Positions 20,870 to 61,522 of a stretch of DNA of 64,000 nt are shown one piece after another; position 1 is the stretch's first letter, and every line of letters begins with the position of its first letter. Below the pieces are notes generated by a model. The model was not told the DNA's origin and ran no database searches. It saw only the letters and a program-made list of their open reading frames with translations. The translations under genes and the position numbers were made by a program. Origin of the DNA: Holothuria scabra (lineage: Eukaryota; Echinodermata; Holothuroidea; Aspidochirotida; Holothuriidae); contig CM074196.1 in NCBI GenBank assembly GCA_037179385.1, positions 32,202,486 through 32,266,485 on the forward strand. Reading direction: 5' to 3'.

Positions 20870-21056
20870 TCCCGATGCATCTCTATGCATCCCGACGTCT
20901 CTGTGTTTCGACAATTATGTACTTTGGAGACCACAATGCATTTTGGCACCGACAGTAATATACTTTGGCACCATCAAAAGGCACTTCGGCCCCGTTTTGT
21001 CGGAAAATAGAAAATGGAGATGTCGGAACACAGAGATGTCGCAACATAGAGATGTA
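20870..21056. mobile_element. Foldback MITE with ~35-bp inverted ends
   Basis: The left arm (CATCTCTATGCATCCCGACG, then TCTCTGTGTTTCGACA) is an imperfect inverted repeat of the right arm (TGTCGGAACACAGAGATGTC, then GCAACATAGAGATGT). The loop is about 110 bp with no reading frame of note. A non-autonomous DNA element is inferred; no clear target duplication. Confidence 0.5.
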
Positions 21057-21699
21057 ACCGTTTATCACACAGAATGTGTTACTAATATTCTGATGTGCCA
21101 CAGACAGCATTCCAGGTAATGCCAGCATCACCTTAAAAGAGTGCCACAAATTCACCTCCGAACTTACGAGTCACGTATAAGCAATGCCTTTAGCCCGGTC
21201 TGCTGAACTAAATCTGCCGTTCATAGAAATACAGATTTGCTAAATAAGTAATATTCAATGCCTTTTTTTAGATCCTAAAAATACGTAGCCATACTTAAGT
21301 AACACAAATTTTACTTCAAAAGATAGCATATGTGGCACCAGGTTGCATGTTCAGAGGGGAAGGATTGTTCTGCAAGGTCCCTCAGTGATGGGCAAATTTT
21401 GTAGCCCCTGAATCTCCCTGGTGGCACTGTTTACCTCGAAGGACACCTAACTTTCAAAAATTTTCAAAAGGGAGGGTCCATCCCTTAGACTTCTTCCCCG
21501 ACCGGCATAGACGTACGAGACGGTGACAGGAAGTGGAGGGTGCACAGGGACGATTAGAAATAGTTTACCATTTATCACCCAAAAGATGCTAGAAGTAAAA
21601 TCAAACAGGCGGGGGTCCGAGCAGTCCAAATAATTTCATCAATTCAGCAGACCTTTAATTTAGCCAAAAGTCACAATAGAGAAGTAGTTAGCATGTTTT

Positions 21700-22030
21700 C
21701 ACACTCTAAAGAGTGAACTTAGTCACTCTTTAATGGAGTGAAAAGTGTGCATTCACTCCATTCGAGTGATAATTCACCCCAAAAAGAGCGGAATTCCCTT
21801 AAAACGAGCAAAGTTTCACTCTTGATGGAGGGCCCACAGTGATCACTCTTAAAAAAAAAAAGAGCGATCATTGCGGGCACTCGTGGAAGAGCGAACTTTC
21901 CCTCTTCCTCTATAGTGAATTTCACTCTTTTTGGAGTGAGTTGGAGTGAATTATCACTATAATGGAGTGAATTTACACTTTTCACTCTATCAGAGAGTGA
22001 CTAAGTTCACATTTTTGATTTTAGAGTGCA
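21700..22030. repeat. GAGTGA/TCACTC foldback-rich repeat, copy 3 (most complete)
   Basis: Starts CACTCTAAAGAGTGAAC and ends GATTTTAGAGTG, so the outer ends are inverted (CACTCTAAA...TTTAGAGTG). The interior is packed with GAGTGA/TCACTC words. It shares terminal words with the foldbacks at 27313-27547 and 50161-50402 although the interiors differ. Confidence 0.6.
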
Positions 22031-22194
22031 ATTCCGTTGTATGGTTCCCCCAAAAAGAGAAATATAATGGTGCTAGTACATTTTACGTGGTAATTTTCTG
22101 ATCACTTCGCATGTTCCTAATTTTAAACTTATAGCAAACAAAAGCTAAACATAAAGACTGCATGTTAAGAGTCTCATTGCAAGCATGAAAACAC

Positions 22195-22585
22195 AATTTC
22201 TGACTATCTTAGGAGTCGCGATCATTTTCAAATTTTCTCTACGCTCCGCACCAACCAATGTTGGCGTTCCACTTAGTTCATTTTTCGGGTCAAAGTATTT
22301 TTTTAATAGCTTTGTGATCACTTTGCAGTTCGCGAACTTATTTTGAAGAGAACATTTTGTTGCAAACGACAAACGAAGATATGGACTGCTTAGATTTTTC
22401 GTATAAGTCTGGAAAATGCTGTTTCCGGTCATCTGAGGGGTCTGATTTTTCGAAATTTTCTCCACACTCTGCGCCAACCAATGATGGCACTTCGCTAAGA
22501 TAACACTTATGGCAGAATAACGTTTCGTGGGTCAAGAACAAAACCGCCAACTAAAATGCTTCCTTTCGCCTATACCGATTGATGC
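22195..22585. repeat. Palindromic-core repeat, dispersed two-unit copy
   Basis: Two diverged units of the ~180-bp repeat seen at 6487-7165. Words include CTGCTTAGAT, TCTGAGGGGTC and the core CGCACCAACCAATGTTGGCG. It ends with ATGCTTCCTTTCGCCTATAC, matching ATGCTCCCCTACGCCTATG near 7200. This copy therefore spans the same block as 6850-7220 and is not coding. Confidence 0.55.
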
Positions 22586-23485
22586 TTTTTTAATTTGACT
22601 TCTAGTTTCCCAAACTTTGTTGTCCTTTTTAGACAAAATATTTCACAAAATCCAGAGTTTTCATTAAAAAAATGGAATTCCATGTAAGACAGTTTACAAA
22701 AATAGCAATATAGCTGCCGGTGTCTCTTGATGGTGTGATGTCACACATGGTAAATATCCGATTTTGTCATTTCCAGAGCTCAGAAATGGTTACCAAATTG
22801 ATTTGTGTGCAAAAACTAATGTATTCTACATTGCATTTTGATTCGCCGGAAATTTGTCCTTTTTGAGATTTGGAAAATAAAAAAGGGTTTTCGGACCCGG
22901 GAAGTGTGGGCGAAAGCATGCTTCCGCCCCTCATTTTTCACTGGGTGTTTTCTCCCCCAGCTCCCCTTCCTACGCCTATGTGTGAAGGTCAGAAGTGAAA
23001 TTTTCCTCTTTAGCCCCTCTCCTGATCGTAGGTTGTTAAAACTCCCTGATGTAGCGAGGTTTCCACCCCTAGAATCATTGTCCTCATAAAAAAAAAAAAA
23101 TGCTGGAATTTTCTGTATCGTTTTGTTAGACGAAAACGGCCGAAGTAATTGAAATTCTTCTTTGAAAACCTGTTATTTTCATCATATTGATTAAACATTT
23201 CATCAGTTCATATTATGTATTTCTGTACAATATTTTCACTGTTGCGGGGAACATTTGACAACTTTGTATTTTTTAATTATGAAATACATGGTACAGGTCA
23301 ACTGAAAAACACATTCAAACATTCCAACAGTATCAAACTGCAACTGTGAAGACGCAAAGTCTGCCGATAACATGCCTACTTTTGATGTAAAGGTGTCTAG
23401 TGTTTGGAGAGTGATGAACTTTTTGCTCCTCAGACCCATGTGGAATTCACTTGAGTATGCCTCACCACAACTTAATGTCGAGTAG

Positions 23486-54141
<30,656 letters not shown>

Positions 54142-54333
54142 AAAGCCTGGTAGCAGCCTACACAGAAAGAGTGAAATTTGTTAGAACTTGTTACTTACTT
54201 CACGGGAAATGAGAAGTTCAATGCCTACTAAACAACACTCTAGACCATCACATTATTTTACACATGTGATCAAGAAAGAAACGCTTAAGTTCAATTAGAG
54301 AAACGTCTCATGAGTACAGACTTCCTTAGCAAA

Positions 54334-55384
54334 CAGTGGCGGAGCTAGGGATTTCGGTCAGAGGGGGCGAAAATGGTCTGCAGGGGCGCTTCGAAGGAGT
54401 AAATACCCTGATCCCCCGCACGATCGAAGCCACGGCTTTTCAGATTTGCCAGTATTTTGATTTTCACCTGCTAGAAGACTACTTTGACATTTCTCCTCAG
54501 CAAGTTTTTTATTAAAACATGTTAAAACTTCTATCCATGGGCTTCCGCTCAAGAAAATTCGGGGGGAGGGGGACTAAATACTTGTAGGGGGAAAGCTCCG
54601 CGCCATCATGAGTTGGCGGGGAGCGCAAGAAAATTTTGGCCCAAAATGCAGCTCAGATCGATGGAAATGACATTTCTAAAGCCTATTTTATATAAATAGG
54701 GAAAACACTGAGTGAACTGTTAAGAAATAATGATGTTAATTTTTCTTCGTCTTTTTCTTTATGTTTTCTTCGTTTTTTCAGGTTTTTTATTTATTTTCCA
54801 AGGGAGGGAAAGTCCCCCCTTGCCCCTACCTGCGGACGCGCATGTTTCTATCCTTCTCTTCCACATTCTAGTATGAAGGCAGTCATTATATTTTGTGTGT
54901 TATTGTCAGGTCTCGATTTAAGATTTTAATGTAATAATGGGCCCCCTCCCCCCGACAACAAGAGGGCTATTTGCGCTACAATTATTGCTGGGCCCTTTGC
55001 AACATCTTTTACCTGTCGGGGGGTTGATTTAATGTCAGTCTGTGTATTTTGTAAGCTTATAATCACGCTTGGTGTGGAAGCAATGAACTTAGCACGGCGA
55101 CAGCATTCATTAGTGCGTATAAAGCATGAAGATACGTTTGCGGCAAAACCTAACCCTATGTTACAGAAGATTACCCTTTTCATTAGAATGAAGTACATTT
55201 ATCGGTGGCTGTGTGAGCATTTTGTTATCTGGGCCTTAAAACATCGCTATTAAATTTTGTCTTTTGCCAAAAATGGTGCAAGAGTAAAGTATGTTGAAAA
55301 CCCCAAAAGGGCGCCGACAGACGATTTTGGTCTGTCAGGGGGGGGGGGCGACCTCCCCCTGACCATATGGCAGCTCCGCCACTG
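54334..55384. mobile_element. hAT-like non-autonomous DNA transposon, 1.05 kb, with intact 8-bp target duplication
   Basis: Ends are CAGTGGCGGAGCTAGGGATT and, complemented, CAGTGGCGGAGCTGCCATAT. They are flanked by TTAGCAAA on both sides (54326-54333 and 55385-55392). CAGNGGCGGA-type ends and an 8-bp duplication mark the hAT superfamily. Internal reading frames are under 100 codons and show no transposase. It contains a weak copy of the GCGCCA/TGGCG palindromic core (about 54600). It inserted between EHHADH exon 1 and its upstream dead copy. Confidence 0.85.
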
Positions 55385-55392
55385 TTAGCAAA

Positions 55393-55960
55393 GTACGGTA
55401 CATGGCCAGCCAATGACTTTATGTATACCCCTCGCCTTCCCCTGGAAATAGGAGATGATTTGGTTCAGGACTGGTGTATTTGTTCGCGAGGAGGTATCTG
55501 GGGGAACCGGCTTTGATTGGAGTAATTAATATTCACCATGTTCCGGCCTCCCGCTTGCTTCAAAGAACAAGTCACTGCACTGGAAATAAGAAATGATACT
55601 TAGCAACACTCCCACTCCATAATATTATTTTTACGTACTTGATCAAGATAGAAAAGCTCAAACTTCAAATAAACTGTATAGATTTCCTTAACAAAGAACA
55701 TGGCTAACCAATGACTATATACTGGCCTTTCCTCGCCTGCCCCTGGAATGAGAGATAGAGGGGTTGGTTAGAACAAGTTACTGTACGGGAATAATCAATG
55801 ATACTCAAGACTCCAAGACGTAATATTATTTTTTACAAATATGACCATTGTAGATTTTTCAAGTTTAATTAACTCAGTACATGACTAGCTATAACCAATG
55901 ACTTTATGCTTTCCCCGCCTCCCCTGATATCATAAGAGAGGCGGGAAAGGACAAAATACA
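55393..55960. repeat. Diverged tandem duplication upstream of EHHADH exon 1
   Basis: A phrase like ACATGGCCAGCCAATGACTT...CCCCTCGCCTTCCCCTGG recurs at about 55400, 55700 and 55885 with intervening ATAATATTATTTTTACGTAC-type matches. The spacing is 190-300 bp. This block also resembles 54225-54333 and is probably part of the segmental duplication that produced the extra first exon at 56047. Confidence 0.5.
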
Positions 55961-56046
55961 TCTCAAAAGAGATATGAGGACTATGCAGCGTTTTTGTATT
56001 CGACTCCATAGTATGCGAGTACCCTTGCCCTCTTTCATAAACTTAC

Positions 56047-56154
56047 CTGAAGGCATTCGGCATTGAAAAATATTGAAACCTTAGTACAGACACGCTGCCA
56101 TCGGTTATAGTTGCGACTTGAGTTGGCAGACTCCTCCCAAAAGACGGCAGCAGC
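56047..56154 (-). pseudogene. EHHADH: Duplicate of EHHADH exon 1 (dead or alternative)
   Basis: Aligns with exon 1: GSLP..VATITDGSVSVLRF and FSMPNAFR against TTDGSVSVIKIQNPPVNALR. It has the same CTACAC (TGTAG) acceptor context and a canonical donor (TTCAG|GTAAGT) in the equivalent place. No Met codon corresponds to either exon-1 start (TTTGGG replaces TTTATG) and the NPPVNA motif is changed. Most likely a decayed duplicate; use as an internal exon with an upstream start cannot be excluded. Confidence 0.65.
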
Positions 56155-57111
56155 CTACACGGCCAGAACATTTTGTACAAAGAAGAGCAAGATATAGTTT
56201 ACGTTAAAACAAGTATTGTAACTAAACAGATTTAAGAATTCATTGAAGTGCAAGCATAGCTTGACCCTAGCTCTCTAGCTATAACTAAGCTATCATATGA
56301 ACAGGACTAAAACATCAGAAAGACACTGATATAATGTTATTAGTGAACTTCAGAAGCAATGGATCAAAGTTCATCTTTAAGAGACACGCAGTAAAATGTT
56401 TACCTAAACACATTGGGATAGCTTCAGAAGAGTTCAATCAGATGTCATTGTTTTCTCATCGTCCTAAATGGAAAATGACCATCGTTCTAGCCAGGTAATG
56501 GAGTATATATATTGTTTACATGGTCGTCAGTGTGGAACATGGGTCTTTGAAAATTTGAAAAGCTAGATGGCCATATATTCAATCTGGTGCCAAGAATGAT
56601 ACCTTTTGAGGTAAAATCTGTGTCAAAACAGGAGTCATTAGTCCGGCTAGGAACTAAGCCAAACAAGATGTTGTGTGATCACCGGCCTGGCATTACCCTC
56701 CCCATTAATATAGTTTTTGTTTTGAGAAACTAGGTGTCCGCATATGATACGTCTTGAATGTTGAAGTAAAGTATATGTTAAATGTGTTTTAAAGCTGAAA
56801 TATGGCATTATACATTGAGGGGGCATGAAGCAATTGTCAACTGGCTACGCTACTGAAAATGAGTTCGAGAGATGGAATAAATGTTCCATGAAAATTTGGA
56901 GTAAATGCCATCTTACAGAAAATAACACATTTCTTGGTCGAAATCTGAGCAGCTGAGTAAAGGATTGGAGTGAAGTGTAAATAAACAGAAAAATCAATTC
57001 GACCGGGCTCGGAAATACCATTTCCAATGATTTGGCATGAGTTTTCTGTCACAAAATTTCTGATGCGCTCTCCGCCAACTGATGGTGGCGCTCCGCTGAG
57101 GAAGCTTCAAA
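56155..57111. other. Upstream region of EHHADH, no further exon found
   Basis: No coding segment supported. An untranslated first exon and promoter of EHHADH should lie here or beyond, but no TATA box or CpG-rich stretch stands out. A palindromic-core repeat fragment occurs at 57050-57100. Confidence 0.4.
57050..57100. repeat. Palindromic-core repeat, single core
   Basis: GATGCGCTCTCCGCCAACTG then ATGGTGGCGCTCCGCT, the hairpin core seen at 6487-7165. The hAT-like element at 57120 starts just after it. Confidence 0.6.
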
Positions 57112-57119
57112 GATATTAC

Positions 57120-57842
57120 CAGGGGTGGCACCAATGGGGGGATGGGGGCAAATGCCCCCCCCCCCAGTCAGAGCCTTTCCCCCCAGTCCCCCCCCCCTCA
57201 CTCAGCTCCTGAAGTACAGTGTCCTTTCAGGAGTTTTCAAAGCAAAATAATTCACAAATAATTTCTGACATGTTAAGAGAATTTTTCTTGCTGTAGTTGT
57301 GAACACATCCCTCTAATACATTATGTACCATCTGGTATGCTCGATATATAAACTTAAGTGTAAGAGATACATATGTATATATCTATTCCCTGTAATATAC
57401 TGTACATATTGCATTCACCTTTCTGTTTTAAGAAAAGTGTAAAAAGTGTCAAGAGATTGCTAATAAGAAGCTTTTAAACATATTGTCACTTTCCAACTTT
57501 TCATGTTGTCAGCTAAGGAGAGGAATAGCCAAATAAGCCAAGCTTGCATTAAATAACATTTGGAATCTTTGCTTTGAATGATGCATTATGGACCAAAATA
57601 CACCTATCCTGAGACTTAATTTTTTACCAAGAGATTTGCTAAAACCTCAGAGCTTCCGGGGGCTTCGCCCCCTGGACCCCACCAGGGCCCCTAGGGCGGG
57701 CCCCTGGAACCCATCCGGTAAGTCTCGCGCTTCTCGCTCGATTTCGCGCTGTGCGCGAAGATTTTTTGCCCCCGGCATTTCCTTTTGCCCTCCATTTGCC
57801 CCCCCCCCTCCCCCCACTTTTCAAATCCTGGTGCCGCCGCTG
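57120..57842. mobile_element. hAT-like non-autonomous element, 723 bp, with 8-bp target duplication
   Basis: Ends CAGGGGTGGCACCAATGGGG and, complemented, CAGCGGCGGCACCAGGATTT. Flanked by GATATTAC (57112-57119 and 57843-57850). G/C-rich subterminal runs; the interior includes the CTTCCGGGGGCTTCGCCCCC block. No transposase frame. Confidence 0.8.
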
Positions 57843-58197
57843 GATATTACAAACGTTTATAATATCTTTGGGTAGCTTATAGATGGTCCTCCTACAATTG
57901 CTTGCGAGTGAAGCGGGTGGATGAAGCTGACCACAAAATAAGCCTGCGCTTCTTTCGTAATTTATGCCAGCTTATATGTGCCAAGTTAAAATGTAGAATA
58001 TTCACAGATTGTAAATAAATCGCTATTTTGTGCTCAGGTTCCAAAATGGTAAATCAAGTGTTGTGTGTTCTAGCGTTGTGAGATTCCAATTGACTAAGAC
58101 GACCAACCAACCATCACGAAGTCCGATGCTCTGAAGATCACTGAACATATGGTTACATTTAGAGTTACAGATGATTCTTTAAAGAACTTGTGCCTCT

Positions 58198-58436
58198 AAG
58201 TTTGTTAGTAAGTTACTTAGTGAGTTAGTTAGTTATTGAGTAAATTAGTTAGTTAGTATGTTAGTTCGCTAGTTAGTATGTTAGTTTGTCAGTTATTCAG
58301 TTAGTCAGTTAGTTAGTCAGTTAGTTAGTCAGTTAATCAGTAGTCAATTAGTCAGTTAGTCAGTTTGTCAGTTAGTCAGTTAGTGAGTTGGTTAGTTGGT
58401 CCGTTGGTCAGATGGTTAGTTAGTCAGTTAGTTAGT
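58198..58436. repeat. TTAG/TCAG tetranucleotide array
   Basis: About 240 bp of variants of GTTAGTTA and GTCAGTTA, directly abutting the 3' end of a truncated SINE at 58437. Read as an expanded SINE tail. Confidence 0.8.
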
Positions 58437-58495
58437 TCGCCCAGTTTCTAACCTATTGGTTCAAGTCGAGGCGACCACGGCCCTTTTTCCAGTTG
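58437..58495 (-). mobile_element. Truncated SINE, 3' part
   Basis: TCGCCCAGTTTCTAACCTAT then TGGTTCAAGTCGAGGCGACC and TTTTTCCAGTTGTG matches the 3' third of the tRNA-derived SINE on the minus strand. It lacks the head and central body. Confidence 0.65.
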
Positions 58496-59154
58496 TGCCT
58501 CTAATAAATCTGGTAGTAGAACACATTGCACTTACTTGCAGCTAGAATCCCTTGAAAACTTGAATGTCAAGGGCAACACCCCCTTAAAACACCACAACAG
58601 AACGGCTATCCATATGTGTCTTGTCTTGAAAAAGGTATGATAACCCTAGCTATTGCCCGGGTCCCGTACGGGCCAGAAGGAATTTTGGAAAAGATGCACT
58701 TTTACTCATTGTCCATACAACACAAAATGTTGACTTCGAATGATGTTAAATACTGCACCAAATTGCATCTAAGGGGTATTTAAACGCCCTAGACCAAGAT
58801 AAGACCCTTCAGTGAGTCCCCAAAATTAAAGTCCTGTCCACGACGGTGTAGACAGTACATGCTGTACCATTCATAGAAATACTGCGTCATGTGCCTCCCC
58901 AACCGTTAGATCTTTTAAACATCCATGTTGGTTGATATTTCCGAGCTCAGTCAGGGAGTTGCTTCTTGTTTTGGAAGGAGATCGAACACTGATTCTCTCG
59001 TTTGAGGCAAATTGGCTGGCTATAGATATTTCTTACGTGACGTCATAGACGCTTTCCACGTGAGGTATATCAGCCATGTTTGAGGGCAACGCCGGTATGT
59101 ATGTACAGGTTTGCCCTCATTCATGACGGTTGCTCAGTTAGAACTATCTATATT

Positions 59155-59300
59155 AAGCCCCGCCCCTTTTGACGAACGAGACTGTAGAACGCGAGCTAGT
59201 GTAGATGAAGAGCAGCTGATTACCTCCGTGTGACTTATGCACAAAAACATTGTTTTTCCCCGGCAGTGGGTGTGGATAACCAACTGTGACGTCACGTTAT
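59155..59300. repeat. CCCCGCCCCTTTTGACG dispersed repeat, copy 3
   Basis: AAGCCCCGCCCCTTTTGACG, then CTCCGTGTGACTTATGCA and GCAGTGGGTGTGG...AACTGTGACGTCACG, paralleling 9618-9760. Confidence 0.5.
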
Positions 59301-59309
59301 GCATCCTTG

Positions 59310-61330
59310 CGATCGATTCTTGGGACACAGTGAACTATACACGAATCCGGACAGAAAGTGATGGTCTGATTTCAGTCGGCCATAACTGGGGTCCGTCACC
59401 TTTAAATCTTTCGATTTCCTTGCTTACCTCTATCATGGATGGTTGTACACTAATTTGTATCTTAAATTCTCCAATTTCACTAAATATGAGGGTTTGAAAT
59501 TCATGTAAACAATAAATAAAGACGATTTTAGGCTGATGGACCCCACTAATGGCGGCCTACGGTCACTAAAACAAGCGCTAATCGGATTCGTCTATATGCT
59601 TATATAGCTCACTGCTGGGGCAACGCAATGGAACACGTTAATGCATGCATGAGAATTTGCCCTGCACGTGTAGCAGACTATGCGCGTATTCGACTGGTAG
59701 AAAAATCAGCTGTCTGCGTTTGTCGATGTTAATTTGTTTGGCCCCCAAAGGAGGGCATAATTTTTGCTATGTGACATCATATGCATAAGGTCTATTGTCT
59801 TCCTGATGAGACATTTCTAAAACTTGAAGTGATTTTTAATAACAAAAACTTACAAATAACGGATCGGAATCTGATTTCAATTTGCTGTACTGTGATCTCG
59901 ATTTTATTATTTTATTTTCACCCATTGCCATTATATTGTCAATTGTCACGAAAAATTAAAATGTTTAGCTTTATCATTGTGATTTGTCTAATTTAATAAT
60001 ACGATTCAAATAACTCTAATAATAATTTTTTTAAAACTAGTGTTTTTCGACAGTGCTTGCCCCTAATCAAGCAAATACAAAACAAATAAATTCTGAGGAG
60101 TCTAAAACTTTTTTTCTGCTGGGATTTTTTATTGAATACTGAGTTGCATCTTTGGTATAAAAATTACAAAAATATTGCCCCTCACATCGAATATTTGTAC
60201 ATCGTAATTAAAGAGTAGTTAATGGAATGAAGCCGATAAAACTGAATTTACACAATTAAAGGGCAAGAACAGTCTTCCCAACTTGAAGTAATATACTTTA
60301 CTATCCTATTTCATGATTGGCTCTCCAAGGTACAGTATTTTTCCTCCTCAAATGTGGAATTTACCTTGAGTCACTGCTTGATTTACCTTGAATATGGCAA
60401 TATTGAAGACCTAAAATATTATAAAAGATACTATGAAGAGATGTGAGAAGTGAGATTTCGCTGTTGCTTCACAATTAGTTTGGAGAGACTGCTGTTGACC
60501 TTCAAGAAATTTTTCCACTTCATTTTGCCGAGAAAGGTCTTCCATATCCCAAGGTTTCCACACTTATAAAAACTAGCATTACCAATAAACAAAACAAAAG
60601 AAGGATAATGGATAGATAAGTATGTGCTTAAACCAATCCAACCGTAAGACAACACACCAGGATCAATAATTTCCTATTTTGATATGTTTAATCTCGCGGG
60701 AAATGTATTGAAACATGGATCACCTCTGTACAGAAATACGTTGAAAGGGGTAAAAGGAAATTAAGAGAAACTTTGTGGCAAATAATAAGTTGTGATTTTC
60801 AGCCCGCACAGTCCAGGGACGGTGACAGTGTATTTTGATAGGGAGGAAATGATGAGTTGAGTGCTCCTTTTCTTCTTTTGCCGTTGTTTCTTTCTCTTTT
60901 CTCATTTTCCTGACGCCTTCCCGGCGAATAGTTTCATTTCCCTTTTCGAAAGTCCTACCGACCCTCTGGCAAAGGGCCGTTAGGTGAAACCAAACTTGAA
61001 CTGCTTGAACTGCACTGAAGTACAAAACGTGACCAACCTCACGGCCCTCAGGCCATTAACATTATTATGGCTCCATTCTAGACTGGATGAAAAAACAGAT
61101 ACTACACATGATCTTAGCCAAATCGCGGGGTTTCATGATATTCTAACATTCATCCCCCCTTACCAGAAGTCACTCCCATTATCAAATGATATTCCATTTT
61201 TGCAAGCTCATGTTACACCAAGCCTAGCTAGTATGCTAAAAATGCATCCCTGAATGAAAAACAAGAGTTTATCATTTCAATTACAATGCATGTCCAGTCA
61301 CCTTCCTTCCCCCATTGTTCTTGTACATAT
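59310..61330. other. Intergenic, no gene seen
   Basis: AT-rich sequence with short chance frames. No exon, family motif or repeat recognised beyond simple tracts. Confidence 0.5.
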
Positions 61331-61331
61331 T

Positions 61332-61522
61332 CAGTGGCGTATAGTCACGGGGGCTTTTGGGGTCAGAGCTCCCCCCCCCCCCCCCACCCAACCTTTGCAA
61401 TGCAAAGAAACGCCTAAATTAGCGGTTTTTTCTCGTTATCCTTAGACTTTTCTCTCATTTCGTGCCCCCTAAACCCCCATTACACCACCACCCCCATGAC
61501 AAAATTCTGGCTACGCGCCTGT
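61332..61522 (+). mobile_element. Small hAT-like MITE with 8-bp target duplication (1 mismatch)
   Basis: 191 bp. Starts CAGTGGCGTATAGTCACGGG and ends TTCTGGCTACGCGCCTG. Flanked by TACATATT and TACATTTT. Same family as 30140-30323 and 28781-28944; C-rich interior. Confidence 0.7.
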
